A stretch of 8,536 nucleotides of DNA from Planctomycetes bacterium RIFOXYC2_FULL_41_27 (GCA_001828645.1 MHZD01000028.1:590-9125); one strand, 5' to 3'. Counted from the stretch's first letter, positions 1 through 7,357 are shown. Program-made: numbers and translations. Notes: generated by a model not told the origin, from the letters alone.

Positions 1-20
1 TGTTCATCCTGTCTAAGGTA

Positions 21-83
21 GCTGAACTATTACGTTTTTTCTTTGCGTCCTTTGCGCCTTTGCGGTGGGCTGAACTGTTACGT
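21..83. repeat. 15-base direct repeat bracketing a tandem CTTTGCG element
   Basis: Bases 21-35 and 69-83 are the same 15-mer with one mismatch (GCTGAACTATTACGT versus GCTGAACTGTTACGT), offset by exactly 48 bases. Between them lie three consecutive CTTTGCG units (41-47, 50-56, 58-64). TTTGCG-rich strings of this kind recur as dispersed intergenic repeats in many bacterial genomes; that is from memory and not checked here. The 48-base offset is a multiple of three and the downstream gene's frame is open through the whole block, so both copies would read AELLR if translated. This looks like a repeat insertion with a duplicated flank, but the mechanism is inferred. Confidence 0.6.
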
Positions 84-86
84 AAA

Positions 87-3000
87 ATGTCAAAATCCAT
101 TGATAACGACATAAGAAACATTGCCGTATCCGAACAGGACAAAAATATTGTCGTAACGGCCGGCGCAGGAACGGGCAAGACCACACTTCTGGTTAATCGA
201 ATGTTACATCTGCTCTTAGGCCATAAAAGGTTCCAAACCGAAGAAAGCGCCATCCTCAGGATAGTCGCAATGACCTTCACAGAAAAAGCCGCCAGTGAAA
301 TGAAGATACGACTGATGCAGGAACTTGAAAAGATCGTATCCTTTATCAATGGATATACCTCACAGGGAGATGAGAAAAAAACAGAAAAGCTTCTTTCAGA
401 TATCCGTGATCTTTACCAGACAACACATGGTGAAATCGAACGCCGGGCAAAGAAAGCACTGGAGGATATTGACAAAGCGCTTATTGGCACTATTCACAGC
501 TTTGCGGCCTATATCCTGCGTCTTTACCCCATCGAATCAGGAGTAGTACCTGGATTCGTAGTGGATGAAGGAGACATTTTTGATGAACTCTTTGATAAAG
601 AATGGACACAGTGGCTGGAAACAGAACTTGCGCTTAATTCGACTCATGCAAACATCTGGAAGAACGTACTTAAACGATTGGACATCGAGCCTCTCAGGGA
701 ATTTGCCAAACGATTATCAGGGTTTGCTATCCCATTAGATTCTCTTACGGTAAAGACTGACAATAAATTAAACGTCTTTTCCCTGATAGATCCCTTAATT
801 AGTAAAGCGCTAAATATTATCCCATCCTGTGAAAAGCCCAACAACAACCTCCTCACACAATTAAAAGAACTCTTGAAAATTTTTAAAGCAATAAAAATAG
901 AAGGTGTTAGTCATTTAAACAATTTAGAATATGACCTCGACAAAAATCCGTCTGAAGCAAAGGCTGGTTGGTCAGATGAGGGATTTTTGGCTGCACAAGA
1001 ACTTGTAAAGGAATGTCATGTTCTATTAAAGAAATTAAAAACCGTCGATGAGGCATTTGTTACAACGACGATAGGCCTCATTCTCCCTTTTGCAAAGGCC
1101 TTCCGCCAAACATATTTGTCACAGGGCTATGTCTCTTTCGACGGGCTTCTTACCCTGACCAGAGATTTGCTGCAAAACAAGGCATATCGCTACATTCGTG
1201 AAAAGCTTAAGAGCGAGTTCATGTCCATACTCGTTGATGAGTTTCAGGACACGGATCCCGTCCAGTACGAAATTGTCCTTTTCCTTTCCGAGGCATTGGG
1301 TCATTACAGCAGAGATGCCCGTAAGGTGACTCTTGAACCGGGAAAGCTTTTTATCGTGGGTGATCCCAAACAGTCCATTTATTCCTTCCGGAGGGCTGAT
1401 ATCGAGGCATATGAGCACGTGGTAAAACAGGTGTGCGGGAATGATGAAACCCTAAGATTGCAGGAAAATTTCAGGAGTCATGCCGGTATCATCGAGGTTG
1501 TAAACCAATTATTTGATGGAAGGATCATGAGAGAACAACCCGGTTTACAACCCCGTTATGTTCCTATCCATGCAAATAGACAAAAAAAACACCCTTCGCA
1601 AGAAATCGAGATTGTTCTCGTTTTAGATAAAGAAGGCGAGGAACTCAAGGCAGACGAGGCCAGAGAGGCCGAGGCTGAGTGGATTGCGCGATGGATTACA
1701 AAACACGTGGATAACGAAGTCATTCAAGGCACATTGGCAGAAAATAAACTTCGCAAACTTAAATACAAAGATATCGCCATACTTCTGCGGGCATTTACCC
1801 AGGTGAGGCCGTATGTAGAGGCGCTCAAACGATACGGTATTCCATACATTGTGGAAGGAGAAAAATATTTTTACACCACACAGGAAATTCTTGATTTCAT
1901 GAACCTCCTGCGTGTTGTAGAGAATCCTCATGATACGATAGCCCTTGTAGGCATACTCCGCTCGCCCATTGTGGGCTTAACAGATCGGGAGATATATGAA
2001 CTAAAAGAAAACCGTCTATTAGACTACCGCAAATCTATTTCAGATGAAACCTTCCTGGGCCGCAAACTCACACCGATGGATAAAAACACCCCCTCTCTAT
2101 CCCCCCCTTGTGAAGGTGGGGATGGGGAAGTAAAAAACTTATTTTCAGATTTAAGAAAAATTGTAGAACCATTTTATGATTTTTTAAGAAGAATTCATGC
2201 GCGTGCTGGCACAATCCCCGTATCCCAACTCATTACAGAAATTATTGACAGTACTCATATCGCCGAGATTACGGCCTGCGCCTGGCATGGAGAACAGAAG
2301 CTGGCCAACATCTGGAAGCTTTACCAGATGGCATGCGATATGGAACAATCCGAGGGTATTTCCCTAAAAACATTCATCGAACGCATCAAGACGCGCATAA
2401 AAGAAGCAAGAGAAGAGGGAGAGAGTCCCCTTTCGGATGAAACGCTGGACGTTGTAAAAATCCTGACTATCCATAAATCGAAGGGACTTGAATTTCCAGT
2501 TGTAATATTCGGCAATTTGCATGGTGAAGTGAAAAAAGACAATGAAATACTGGACTCGGCGGTATTTGATTGGACTACGTCCACAACGGGCATTGTAATT
2601 GGCAAAGGAGACCAGCAGGTGAGGAATCTTCAAAGTATCGCAATTGAAAAAAAATTGAACGACCGCTCGTGGGAGGAGGAGAAACGCGTTCTGTATGTAG
2701 CCATGACCAGGGCAAAGGAACGATTAATTCTTACCGGCGCATTGAAGGATGATGATAAATCCTATATGGGACTGATTACACAATCAGTAAGAGATGCCGC
2801 AGGCATTGAGCTTGGCGACGAAACATTTATGAGCCACGACCATATAAAGGAAGATGAAGGTTTATCACCCTCCCCAAACCCCTCCCATCAAGGGAGGGGA
2901 AATAGCGGAGACTTTCCATCGGGGAAGGAGAATAAAACATACGAGGAAAATAAACCAGAAGAGGGGAAGTCTCCTCTCCCCTTGCGGGAGAGGGTTAGGG

Positions 3001-3914
3001 TGAGGGGTATTCCCAAAGAAAAATTCCCTTTAGGAAATGCAGAGGTTTTTGTAGAGCATTTCAGGTTTGACGGGACACGCCGCCCCTCAAAACCCACAAG
3101 AGAAAAGAAAATGGATATCGATTGGTCATCATTTGTAGAAATATGGAAAAAACGAAAAGAAGCAATAGATGCAGCAGCACAAACATCACTCTTCACCTCT
3201 CCATCTGCTATTGCAGATAAAGAGAAAATACCACAAACCACCTTTTCTAAAACCGAGGGAATTGATGAAACTTCAGAAGTGTACCCTCAATATGCTGCGA
3301 TAATTGGCACAATCTGCCACCGTGTGCTGGAAGCATGGGATTTCCATGGATCTCCCCAAGAGCTTCAAAGGTCAGTCGAGTCAGCCGTAAAATGGGCCAT
3401 TACTCTTGAAAGGATTAAAGGAGAATCATCTGCTCAATTTCAAGGTGAGTATTTTACATATCAAGGAGAGAGTATTCCCATATCCCCTCCTTGCGAAGGA
3501 GGGGATGGAGAGGAGGTTATAAAACCCCAATTTAGTCCATTTAATACCTTGCAAATTCAAGACACAGAATTGATAAAAGCAGAGGTAATAAAAATACTCT
3601 CTGATTTCATTGACTCAGAGGCTTATGAAGAATTGCAAAATGCAGAAATACTTGGACGAGAAGTACCCATCATGCTCAGGTGGAACGGACAAATCATGAG
3701 AGGCACCATTGATATCCTTTACAAAATTGACAATCGTCTCATCGTCGCCGATTATAAAACAGATCATGTTAAACCATCAGACCTTCAGGCAAGGGCGGAG
3801 AAATATCAACATCAGAAAGAAGTTTATGTTGAGGCGGTCAAACGCTGTCTGCAAATAGACAATCCCGCATTCAAACTCGTCTTTCTCAGGGTAGGCAAGG
3901 CGGTGTCTATTTAA
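87..3914 (+). CDS. addA: AddA/RecB-type UvrD-family helicase with C-terminal PD-(D/E)XK nuclease (double-strand break repair)
   Basis: Probable ATP-dependent helicase-nuclease subunit that unwinds and resects double-strand DNA ends for recombination. With ATG 87 as residue 1 (1275 aa), the superfamily 1 motifs appear in order: Walker A GAGTGKT (26-32), TFTEKAASEM (63-72), TIHSF (135-139), Walker B VDEFQDTD (383-390), GDPKQSIYSFRRAD (425-438), QENFRSH (459-465), TIHKSKGLEFP (794-804) and VLYVAMTRAKERL (868-880). A RecB-type nuclease follows: HRVLEAW (1079-1085), GTIDIL (1206-1211), ADYKTD (1221-1226) and YQHQKEVY (1240-1247), so the catalytic D, D and K are intact. AddA is preferred to RecB on size and general look; the usual partner AddB/RecC is not in the window. 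The start is uncertain: no clear ribosome binding site precedes ATG 87, a TTG lies in frame at 60, and the frame is open to the window edge. Four palindromic repeats are translated within linkers. Confidence 0.92.
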   Translation: MSKSIDNDIRNIAVSEQDKNIVVTAGAGTGKTTLLVNRMLHLLLGHKRFQTEESAILRIVAMTFTEKAASEMKIRLMQELEKIVSFINGYTSQGDEKKTEKLLSDIRDLYQTTHGEIERRAKKALEDIDKALIGTIHSFAAYILRLYPIESGVVPGFVVDEGDIFDELFDKEWTQWLETELALNSTHANIWKNVLKRLDIEPLREFAKRLSGFAIPLDSLTVKTDNKLNVFSLIDPLISKALNIIPSCEKPNNNLLTQLKELLKIFKAIKIEGVSHLNNLEYDLDKNPSEAKAGWSDEGFLAAQELVKECHVLLKKLKTVDEAFVTTTIGLILPFAKAFRQTYLSQGYVSFDGLLTLTRDLLQNKAYRYIREKLKSEFMSILVDEFQDTDPVQYEIVLFLSEALGHYSRDARKVTLEPGKLFIVGDPKQSIYSFRRADIEAYEHVVKQVCGNDETLRLQENFRSHAGIIEVVNQLFDGRIMREQPGLQPRYVPIHANRQKKHPSQEIEIVLVLDKEGEELKADEAREAEAEWIARWITKHVDNEVIQGTLAENKLRKLKYKDIAILLRAFTQVRPYVEALKRYGIPYIVEGEKYFYTTQEILDFMNLLRVVENPHDTIALVGILRSPIVGLTDREIYELKENRLLDYRKSISDETFLGRKLTPMDKNTPSLSPPCEGGDGEVKNLFSDLRKIVEPFYDFLRRIHARAGTIPVSQLITEIIDSTHIAEITACAWHGEQKLANIWKLYQMACDMEQSEGISLKTFIERIKTRIKEAREEGESPLSDETLDVVKILTIHKSKGLEFPVVIFGNLHGEVKKDNEILDSAVFDWTTSTTGIVIGKGDQQVRNLQSIAIEKKLNDRSWEEEKRVLYVAMTRAKERLILTGALKDDDKSYMGLITQSVRDAAGIELGDETFMSHDHIKEDEGLSPSPNPSHQGRGNSGDFPSGKENKTYEENKPEEGKSPLPLRERVRVRGIPKEKFPLGNAEVFVEHFRFDGTRRPSKPTREKKMDIDWSSFVEIWKKRKEAIDAAAQTSLFTSPSAIADKEKIPQTTFSKTEGIDETSEVYPQYAAIIGTICHRVLEAWDFHGSPQELQRSVESAVKWAITLERIKGESSAQFQGEYFTYQGESIPISPPCEGGDGEEVIKPQFSPFNTLQIQDTELIKAEVIKILSDFIDSEAYEELQNAEILGREVPIMLRWNGQIMRGTIDILYKIDNRLIVADYKTDHVKPSDLQARAEKYQHQKEVYVEAVKRCLQIDNPAFKLVFLRVGKAVSI
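2089..2130. repeat. GC-rich palindromic repeat, copy 1 of the SPPCEGGDGE family, inside addA
   Basis: A C-rich arm and a G-rich arm around a GTG loop form a nearly perfect hairpin: CCCCCCCTT (2101-2109 region) against AAGGTGGGG, with one mismatch. In the addA frame it reads SLSPPCEGGDGE. The same peptide is encoded again near residue 1132 by a related palindrome, in the same frame. It lies between helicase motifs IV and V, in the variable region where RecB/AddA proteins tolerate extra sequence. It is probably a small mobile palindromic repeat kept in frame; the family relationship is inferred from the two copies here. Confidence 0.75.
2867..2905. repeat. Palindromic repeat inside addA (NPSHQGRG-encoding)
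   Basis: An 8-bp perfect stem, CCCTCCC-type arm 2879-2886 against GGGAGGGG 2892-2899, closes a five-base loop (2887-2891). In the addA frame it reads PSPNPSHQGRG. Proline-, arginine- and glycine-rich peptides of this type are typical translations of dispersed bacterial palindromic repeats. It lies just after helicase motif VI, in the linker to the nuclease domain. Confidence 0.7.
2966..3008. repeat. Palindromic repeat inside addA (PLPLRERVRVRG-encoding)
   Basis: An 8-bp perfect stem, CCTCTCCC 2973-2980 against GGGAGAGG 2986-2993, encloses the loop CTTGC and is followed by GTTAGGGTGAGGGG. This is the classic layout of a widespread bacterial dispersed repeat: its + strand translation PLPLRERVRVRG and its minus strand translation LTLTLSRKGRG are both familiar as spurious peptides in many genomes (established knowledge, recalled). 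Here it is read in frame within the linker between the helicase core and the nuclease domain, about 80 bases after another palindrome. Confidence 0.8.
3477..3515. repeat. GC-rich palindromic repeat, copy 2 of the SPPCEGGDGE family, inside addA
   Basis: A perfect 11-bp stem, ATCCCCTCCTT 3482-3492 against AAGGAGGGGAT 3496-3506, closes a three-base GCG loop. In the addA frame it reads ISPPCEGGDGEE, matching the peptide encoded by the palindrome at 2089-2130, with synonymous and near-identical codons in the same frame. It sits inside the nuclease region, between the HRVLE motif and the GTIDIL/ADYKTD catalytic motifs, presumably in a surface loop. Confidence 0.8.
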
Positions 3915-4054
3915 CAACTTCAATTAGTAAATAAATAATCAACAAATAAAATCCAGCCTTGCATACAAAATATTGCAAAATGGCAGTCAAGCGGATAACC
4001 CAATAAAATTATTTAAAATCGCTGAAAATAAGAAAAAAATGGATAAAAATGTGC

Positions 4055-4082
4055 TTGACAAGATTTACTATAAATGTATAAT
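4055..4082 (+). promoter_or_regulatory. Perfect-consensus sigma-70-type promoter for the hao-like gene
   Basis: TTGACA (4055-4060) and TATAAT (4077-4082) are both exact consensus hexamers, separated by 16 bases. A-rich sequence immediately upstream (about 4029-4050) could act as an UP element. Transcription would begin near 4089, giving a leader of close to 190 bases before the ATG at 4277. Such a strong core promoter fits the high expression expected of an anammox catabolic enzyme. The rest of the spacer, 3915-4054, is AT-rich; I see no gene or convincing terminator for addA in it, only a weak TTGCA/TGCAA inverted repeat at 3959-3978. Confidence 0.8.
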
Positions 4083-4150
4083 CAAAAAGCTTTGTATTGT
4101 CTTGTGTGTAAATACTACTTTCTAATTATTAATGACTAATGGTATTAGCT

Positions 4151-4196
4151 GGAAGGGGGTGGTTTGGTAAGTCGAAAAATCTTATTGTGTCTACGG
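4151..4196 (+). promoter_or_regulatory. G-rich leader element shared with the leader at 8383-8462
   Basis: Within the 5' leader of the hao-like gene, GGAAGGGGGTGGTTTG (4151-4166) is followed by AAGTCGA (4169-4175) and by ATTGTGTCTACGG (4184-4196). All three blocks recur in the same order in the leader of the gene starting at 8494. The core AAGGGGGTGGT could pair over its full length with the 3' end of 16S rRNA if two G-U pairs are allowed, yet it lies over 110 bases upstream of the start codon. I do not recognise it as a known riboswitch. Function is unknown; translational or stability control is an inference. Confidence 0.5.
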
Positions 4197-4262
4197 TTGC
4201 CGATGATTTCAATAAACATCATGGGTAATAATTGTAGTTTAAAAAGCATGTGTCAAGAAAGA

Positions 4263-4268
4263 AAGGAG
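4263..4268 (+). promoter_or_regulatory. Ribosome binding site fixing the hao-like start
   Basis: AAGGAG lies 8 bases upstream of ATG 4277. It would fall inside the coding sequence if the in-frame GTG at 4250 were used, so it argues for ATG 4277. The resulting N-terminus is also a clean signal peptide. Confidence 0.85.
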
Positions 4269-4276
4269 AAGATGTA

Positions 4277-5887
4277 ATGCTCGAAATTTTGAAGAAACCA
4301 TTATCCAGGATTGTGGGGACAACCATCGCGGTAGCAGGGGTAACTTTGCTGACGTGTACAATGGGAAATGGTATTGCAAAGGCGGAAGGTCCTACATTTC
4401 AGGATGTAGCATCACAGGTGTTTGGTCAGCCAGTTGGCCCGGATAACGATGGAACATTGTATATATTTGGATTGACAGCAAAATATACTGCGCCTCAGTA
4501 TGTTGATGGAAGGGGTCCTTATAAATCATTTTTGAAATTTTTACCTTCTATTCGCTGGTATGATCCCGAACATTACTGGACACCGGGGAGCCAGACTGAA
4601 GGTGTTTTTAAGCCTGAAGAATGTGTCCTTTGTCATACCGTTCAGACCCCAACAATTGTGAAGGATTGGAAGAAGAGTGCTCATGGTAATACCGAAATTA
4701 GGAGAGGTATTGTAACTAAGGATGGAAAACCATATGAGGGTGCTGTCGGTTGTGATAAATGTCATGGAAATGACCACCAGAAGTTGTTCATGCCAACATA
4801 TAAGAACTGCGGCGAGTGTCATCCAAAAGAGACAGCAGAGCATAGGGCTGGTGGCTTGGGTTCACACACCCATGCATTTACGGTAAACGTATTGGAATTT
4901 TCATGGCACGTAGGAAAACCAGCAGAAGAAGTTGCTGGTTGCGCTGAGTGCCACGCCATTGCTGAAAACAGGTGTGACGGTTGCCACACAAGGCACGTAT
5001 TCAGTCCTTCTGAAGCAAGGAAACCAACCGCTTGCAGGTTCTGTCATATGGGTGTAGATCATGATGAGTGGGCAATGTACAACACTTCTATTCATGGTTG
5101 TCTGTATGAAGCAGAATCTGCTACCATGGATTGGAGCAAGCCTTCTAAGAAAGGAAACTACAGGGTTCCAACGTGCGCTTATTGCCACATGCAAGATGGA
5201 AATCACAACCCACAGCAGTTTGGAACAATCTATAGCGATATGGGTATGTTCGAAGTTGACCGTGGAGCGCCAAAGCATAAGGCAAAGAGGGATGCATGGA
5301 TAAAGAAGTGCCAGGATTGCCATTCACCAAGATTTGCCGCTGATAAGTTGAAAGGAATGGATGATGGTGTCAGGTTGAGCTTCACAAAGTGGAGGGAAGC
5401 GGCGGCCATTATCGTTGGCTGTTTCCTGGATGGTGTAGTTGATCCTATGCCGGAAGGTTCACCGCCAGATTGGTATGGACATTATACGTTCAGCTTGTTG
5501 CCAGGTGGTGATCCAAGGTTCTATGCGACTTCGAATCTTGAGCGTCTGGGTCTTGAAATGATTTGCTATCTGATCGGTAATACCTATAAGGCATTGGCTC
5601 ATATGAGTATGTACAACGCTACATATGGAAATGGTGGCGCCTTCGAAACAGATAGAAAGTTGATTGAAATCAAGACAGAGGCTGCTAAGTTAAGAAGATT
5701 CGCAGCGATAGAGAAGAAGATTGGTTTGGAACACAAGGCAGAGGCATTTTGGCAGCATGGTGAATATTCGGACTTACTCCCCGGTTGGAAGAGAAAACCA
5801 GGGGACATAGATCTTGAATGGTTCAAGAGGACTGATATTCCTCACCGTGCAAATGCAGACGCCCCAGTTCAACCGCATGGGCATTAA
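4277..5887 (+). CDS. hao: Octaheme c-type cytochrome of the hydroxylamine oxidoreductase / hydrazine dehydrogenase family (anammox type)
   Basis: Exported multiheme enzyme that oxidises hydroxylamine (to NO) or hydrazine (to N2) in the anammoxosome and passes electrons to cytochrome c. The 536-aa precursor begins with a signal peptide (basic MLEILKK, hydrophobic core about 13-27, likely cleavage after AKA near residue 36). Eight CxxCH heme sites are present: 116-120, 159-163, 178-182, 222-226, 233-237, 253-257, 300-304 and 345-349. The Asp-His pair expected at the active site is in GVDHDEW (261-262). Tyr446 or Tyr450 in MYNATYG is the likely tyrosine that cross-links to heme 4 (P460), which marks the oxidising branch; reductive HAO paralogues lack it. 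There is no C-terminal membrane helix, unlike the Nitrosomonas enzyme, so it should be soluble. HAO and HDH paralogues are too alike to separate by eye, so the symbol means the family. It has its own promoter, long leader and terminator. Confidence 0.95.
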   Translation: MLEILKKPLSRIVGTTIAVAGVTLLTCTMGNGIAKAEGPTFQDVASQVFGQPVGPDNDGTLYIFGLTAKYTAPQYVDGRGPYKSFLKFLPSIRWYDPEHYWTPGSQTEGVFKPEECVLCHTVQTPTIVKDWKKSAHGNTEIRRGIVTKDGKPYEGAVGCDKCHGNDHQKLFMPTYKNCGECHPKETAEHRAGGLGSHTHAFTVNVLEFSWHVGKPAEEVAGCAECHAIAENRCDGCHTRHVFSPSEARKPTACRFCHMGVDHDEWAMYNTSIHGCLYEAESATMDWSKPSKKGNYRVPTCAYCHMQDGNHNPQQFGTIYSDMGMFEVDRGAPKHKAKRDAWIKKCQDCHSPRFAADKLKGMDDGVRLSFTKWREAAAIIVGCFLDGVVDPMPEGSPPDWYGHYTFSLLPGGDPRFYATSNLERLGLEMICYLIGNTYKALAHMSMYNATYGNGGAFETDRKLIEIKTEAAKLRRFAAIEKKIGLEHKAEAFWQHGEYSDLLPGWKRKPGDIDLEWFKRTDIPHRANADAPVQPHGH

Positions 5888-5892
5888 TCTTA

Positions 5893-5922
5893 AAAATTTG
5901 GTGTAAGAAGACGCCAAATTTT
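5893..5922 (+). terminator. Hairpin just after hao, probable terminator
   Basis: Arms 5893-5904 and 5911-5922 pair over 12 bp with one G-U, around the loop AAGAAG. The 3' arm ends in TTTT followed by ATT. The stem is AT-rich at its base, so alone it is a moderate intrinsic terminator or a 3'-end stabilising hairpin. It begins 5 bases after the stop codon. Confidence 0.55.
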
Positions 5923-5932
5923 ATTGCAAGAA

Positions 5933-5970
5933 CGATGAGGGTAGCAGAAAAAACTTTGCTGCCCTCATTG
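5933..5970 (+). terminator. Second, stronger hairpin after hao
   Basis: CGATGAGGGTAGCA (5933-5946) pairs with TGCTGCCCTCATTG (5957-5970) over 14 bp with two G-U pairs and a loop of about 10 bases, followed by TGTTTATGAGTTTAATTT. It is GC-richer than the hairpin before it and sits between hao and trpB, so it is the likelier main terminator. It lacks a clean U tract. Two hairpins in tandem would insulate trpB from a very strong upstream unit. Confidence 0.65.
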
Positions 5971-6038
5971 TGTTTATGAGTTTAATTTAATAGTAAGCAT
6001 ATGGAATAATAAAAAATAATATAAAGGTGGTGTTGATT

Positions 6039-7286
6039 ATGGAAACGACTATATTAAAATCTAAAGCACAAAAACAGGAGGATTCGCGTAAGGTAGCTAG
6101 TTTTCCTGATAAAATGGGACATTTTGGACGTTTTGGCGGGAGGTTTGTCCCTGAAACCATAATGCCCGCTTTAGATCAACTAGAAAAGGCTTATTTGGAA
6201 GCAAAAAACGATCCTGCTTTTAATGCTGAGTTGGAGTATTATCTGAGAGAGTATGTGGGACGTCCGTCAACCTTATATTATGCTGAAAGATTAACAAAGA
6301 AAATGGGAGGCGCAAAAATATACTTAAAGCGGGAAGACCTGAATCATACAGGCGCCCACAAAATAAACAATACCATTGGACAGATATTGCTTGCCATTAG
6401 GATGGGTAAAAAACGAATTATTGCAGAGACGGGGGCTGGCCAGCATGGAGTGGCGACTGCTACTGCTGCGGCTATGTTTGGAATTGAATGCGATGTGTAT
6501 ATGGGCGAAGAAGACATGAGACGGCAAGCGTTGAATGTCTTTAGAATGAAACTCCTGGGGACGCGAGTTATACCCGTGAAAAGTGGCTCAAAAACCTTGA
6601 AGGATGCAACGAATGAGGCTTTCAGAGATTGGATGGCATCGGTTAGGCATACCCACTATATTTTAGGGTCGGTGGTCGGTCCTCATCCTTATCCCATGAT
6701 GGTCAGGGATTTCCAGTTGGTGATCGGTAAAGAGGTAAAAAAGCAAATATTGGAAAAGGAAAACAGATTACCAGATTATCTTATCGCATGCGTTGGCGGT
6801 GGCAGTAATTCGATGGGGTTATTCCATCCTTTTATTGAAGATAAAGAGGTAAAGATGATTGGGGTGGAGGCCGGAGGTGTCGGACCTGGCATTGGTCAAC
6901 ACGCATCTACGCTTACTAGCGGTAAGATTGGTATTTTACACGGGAGTGCAAGTTATGTATTGCAGGATGATGACGGCCAGACATTACCTGTCCATTCGAT
7001 TTCCGCCGGGTTGGATTATCCAGGAGTTGGTCCGGAGCATAGCTATTTAAAAGACATTGGAAGGGCGGTTTATGTTTCGATTACAGACGATGAGGCTGTA
7101 AATGCCTTCCAGGAATGTGCACGGTTGGAAGGGATTATTCCCGCCCTTGAAGCAGCACATGCCATTGCATATACAACGAAATTTGCTCCGACGTTGAGCA
7201 AGGATAAGATAGTTGTTATTTGTTTGTCGGGGAGTGGCGATAAGGATTCTTTTGAGGTTGCCAAAAAACTTGGATACAAGATTTAG
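6039..7286 (+). CDS. trpB: Tryptophan synthase beta subunit
   Basis: PLP enzyme that condenses indole with L-serine to give tryptophan, as the beta half of the cytoplasmic alpha2beta2 complex. The 415-aa protein has the family opening [16 protein letters not shown], the PLP lysine in HTGAHKINN (Lys108), the catalytic glutamate in AETGAGQHG (Glu130), the phosphate-binding loop GGGSNS (253-258), [13 protein letters not shown] and the cofactor-ring contact GSGDKD (398-403). This is the standard TrpB1 form that works with TrpA. About 25 extra residues precede the conserved start. ATG 6039 is chosen because AAAGGTGG (6023-6030) lies 8 bases upstream; GTG 6027 would overlap that site. No trp leader, T-box or attenuator is visible; the short AT-rich gap after the hao terminator probably carries a weak promoter. 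trpA follows after 71 bases. Confidence 0.97.
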   Translation: METTILKSKAQKQEDSRKVASFPDKMGHFGRFGGRFVPETIMPALDQLEKAYLEAKNDPAFNAELEYYLREYVGRPSTLYYAERLTKKMGGAKIYLKREDLNHTGAHKINNTIGQILLAIRMGKKRIIAETGAGQHGVATATAAAMFGIECDVYMGEEDMRRQALNVFRMKLLGTRVIPVKSGSKTLKDATNEAFRDWMASVRHTHYILGSVVGPHPYPMMVRDFQLVIGKEVKKQILEKENRLPDYLIACVGGGSNSMGLFHPFIEDKEVKMIGVEAGGVGPGIGQHASTLTSGKIGILHGSASYVLQDDDGQTLPVHSISAGLDYPGVGPEHSYLKDIGRAVYVSITDDEAVNAFQECARLEGIIPALEAAHAIAYTTKFAPTLSKDKIVVICLSGSGDKDSFEVAKKLGYKI

Positions 7287-7357
7287 TGATAAAGAAAGGC
7301 ATGGTTTTGGATATTTTCGAGGCGCATGCCCCTTTGATGATTCTGTGACGGGTTTTG

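Noticed and set aside
60..86. TTG at 60 as the start of the helicase gene
   Set aside because: It lies in the repeat block, has no ribosome binding site, and adds nine residues derived from the repeat. ATG 87 is more plausible, though a start upstream of the window remains possible.
2888..3241. Minus-strand open frame of 117 codons with a LTLTLSRKGRG peptide
   Set aside because: It is the reverse translation of the palindromic repeat inside addA, a well-known spurious peptide, and lies wholly within a clear gene.
2089..3515. CRISPR array formed by the repeated hairpins
   Set aside because: The copies are irregularly spaced, differ in sequence and are translated within a protein; there are no regular spacers or cas genes.
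4250..4276. GTG at 4250 as the start of the hao-like gene
   Set aside because: It would place the strong AAGGAG site inside the coding region and add charged residues before an otherwise normal signal peptide.
4083..4276. Known riboswitch (TPP, cobalamin, c-di-GMP, SAM, fluoride and similar) in the hao leader
   Set aside because: None of the signature core sequences I know for these classes is present.
4541..5323. Minus-strand open frames of 100 and 140 codons under hao
   Set aside because: They are shadows of a strongly conserved octaheme gene; no family features and no ribosome binding sites were seen.
5971..6038. trp attenuator, T-box or tryptophan-rich leader peptide before trpB
   Set aside because: The gap is only about 70 bases, with no tandem tryptophan codons, no alternative hairpins and no T-box sequence. 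The hairpins just upstream belong to the end of hao.
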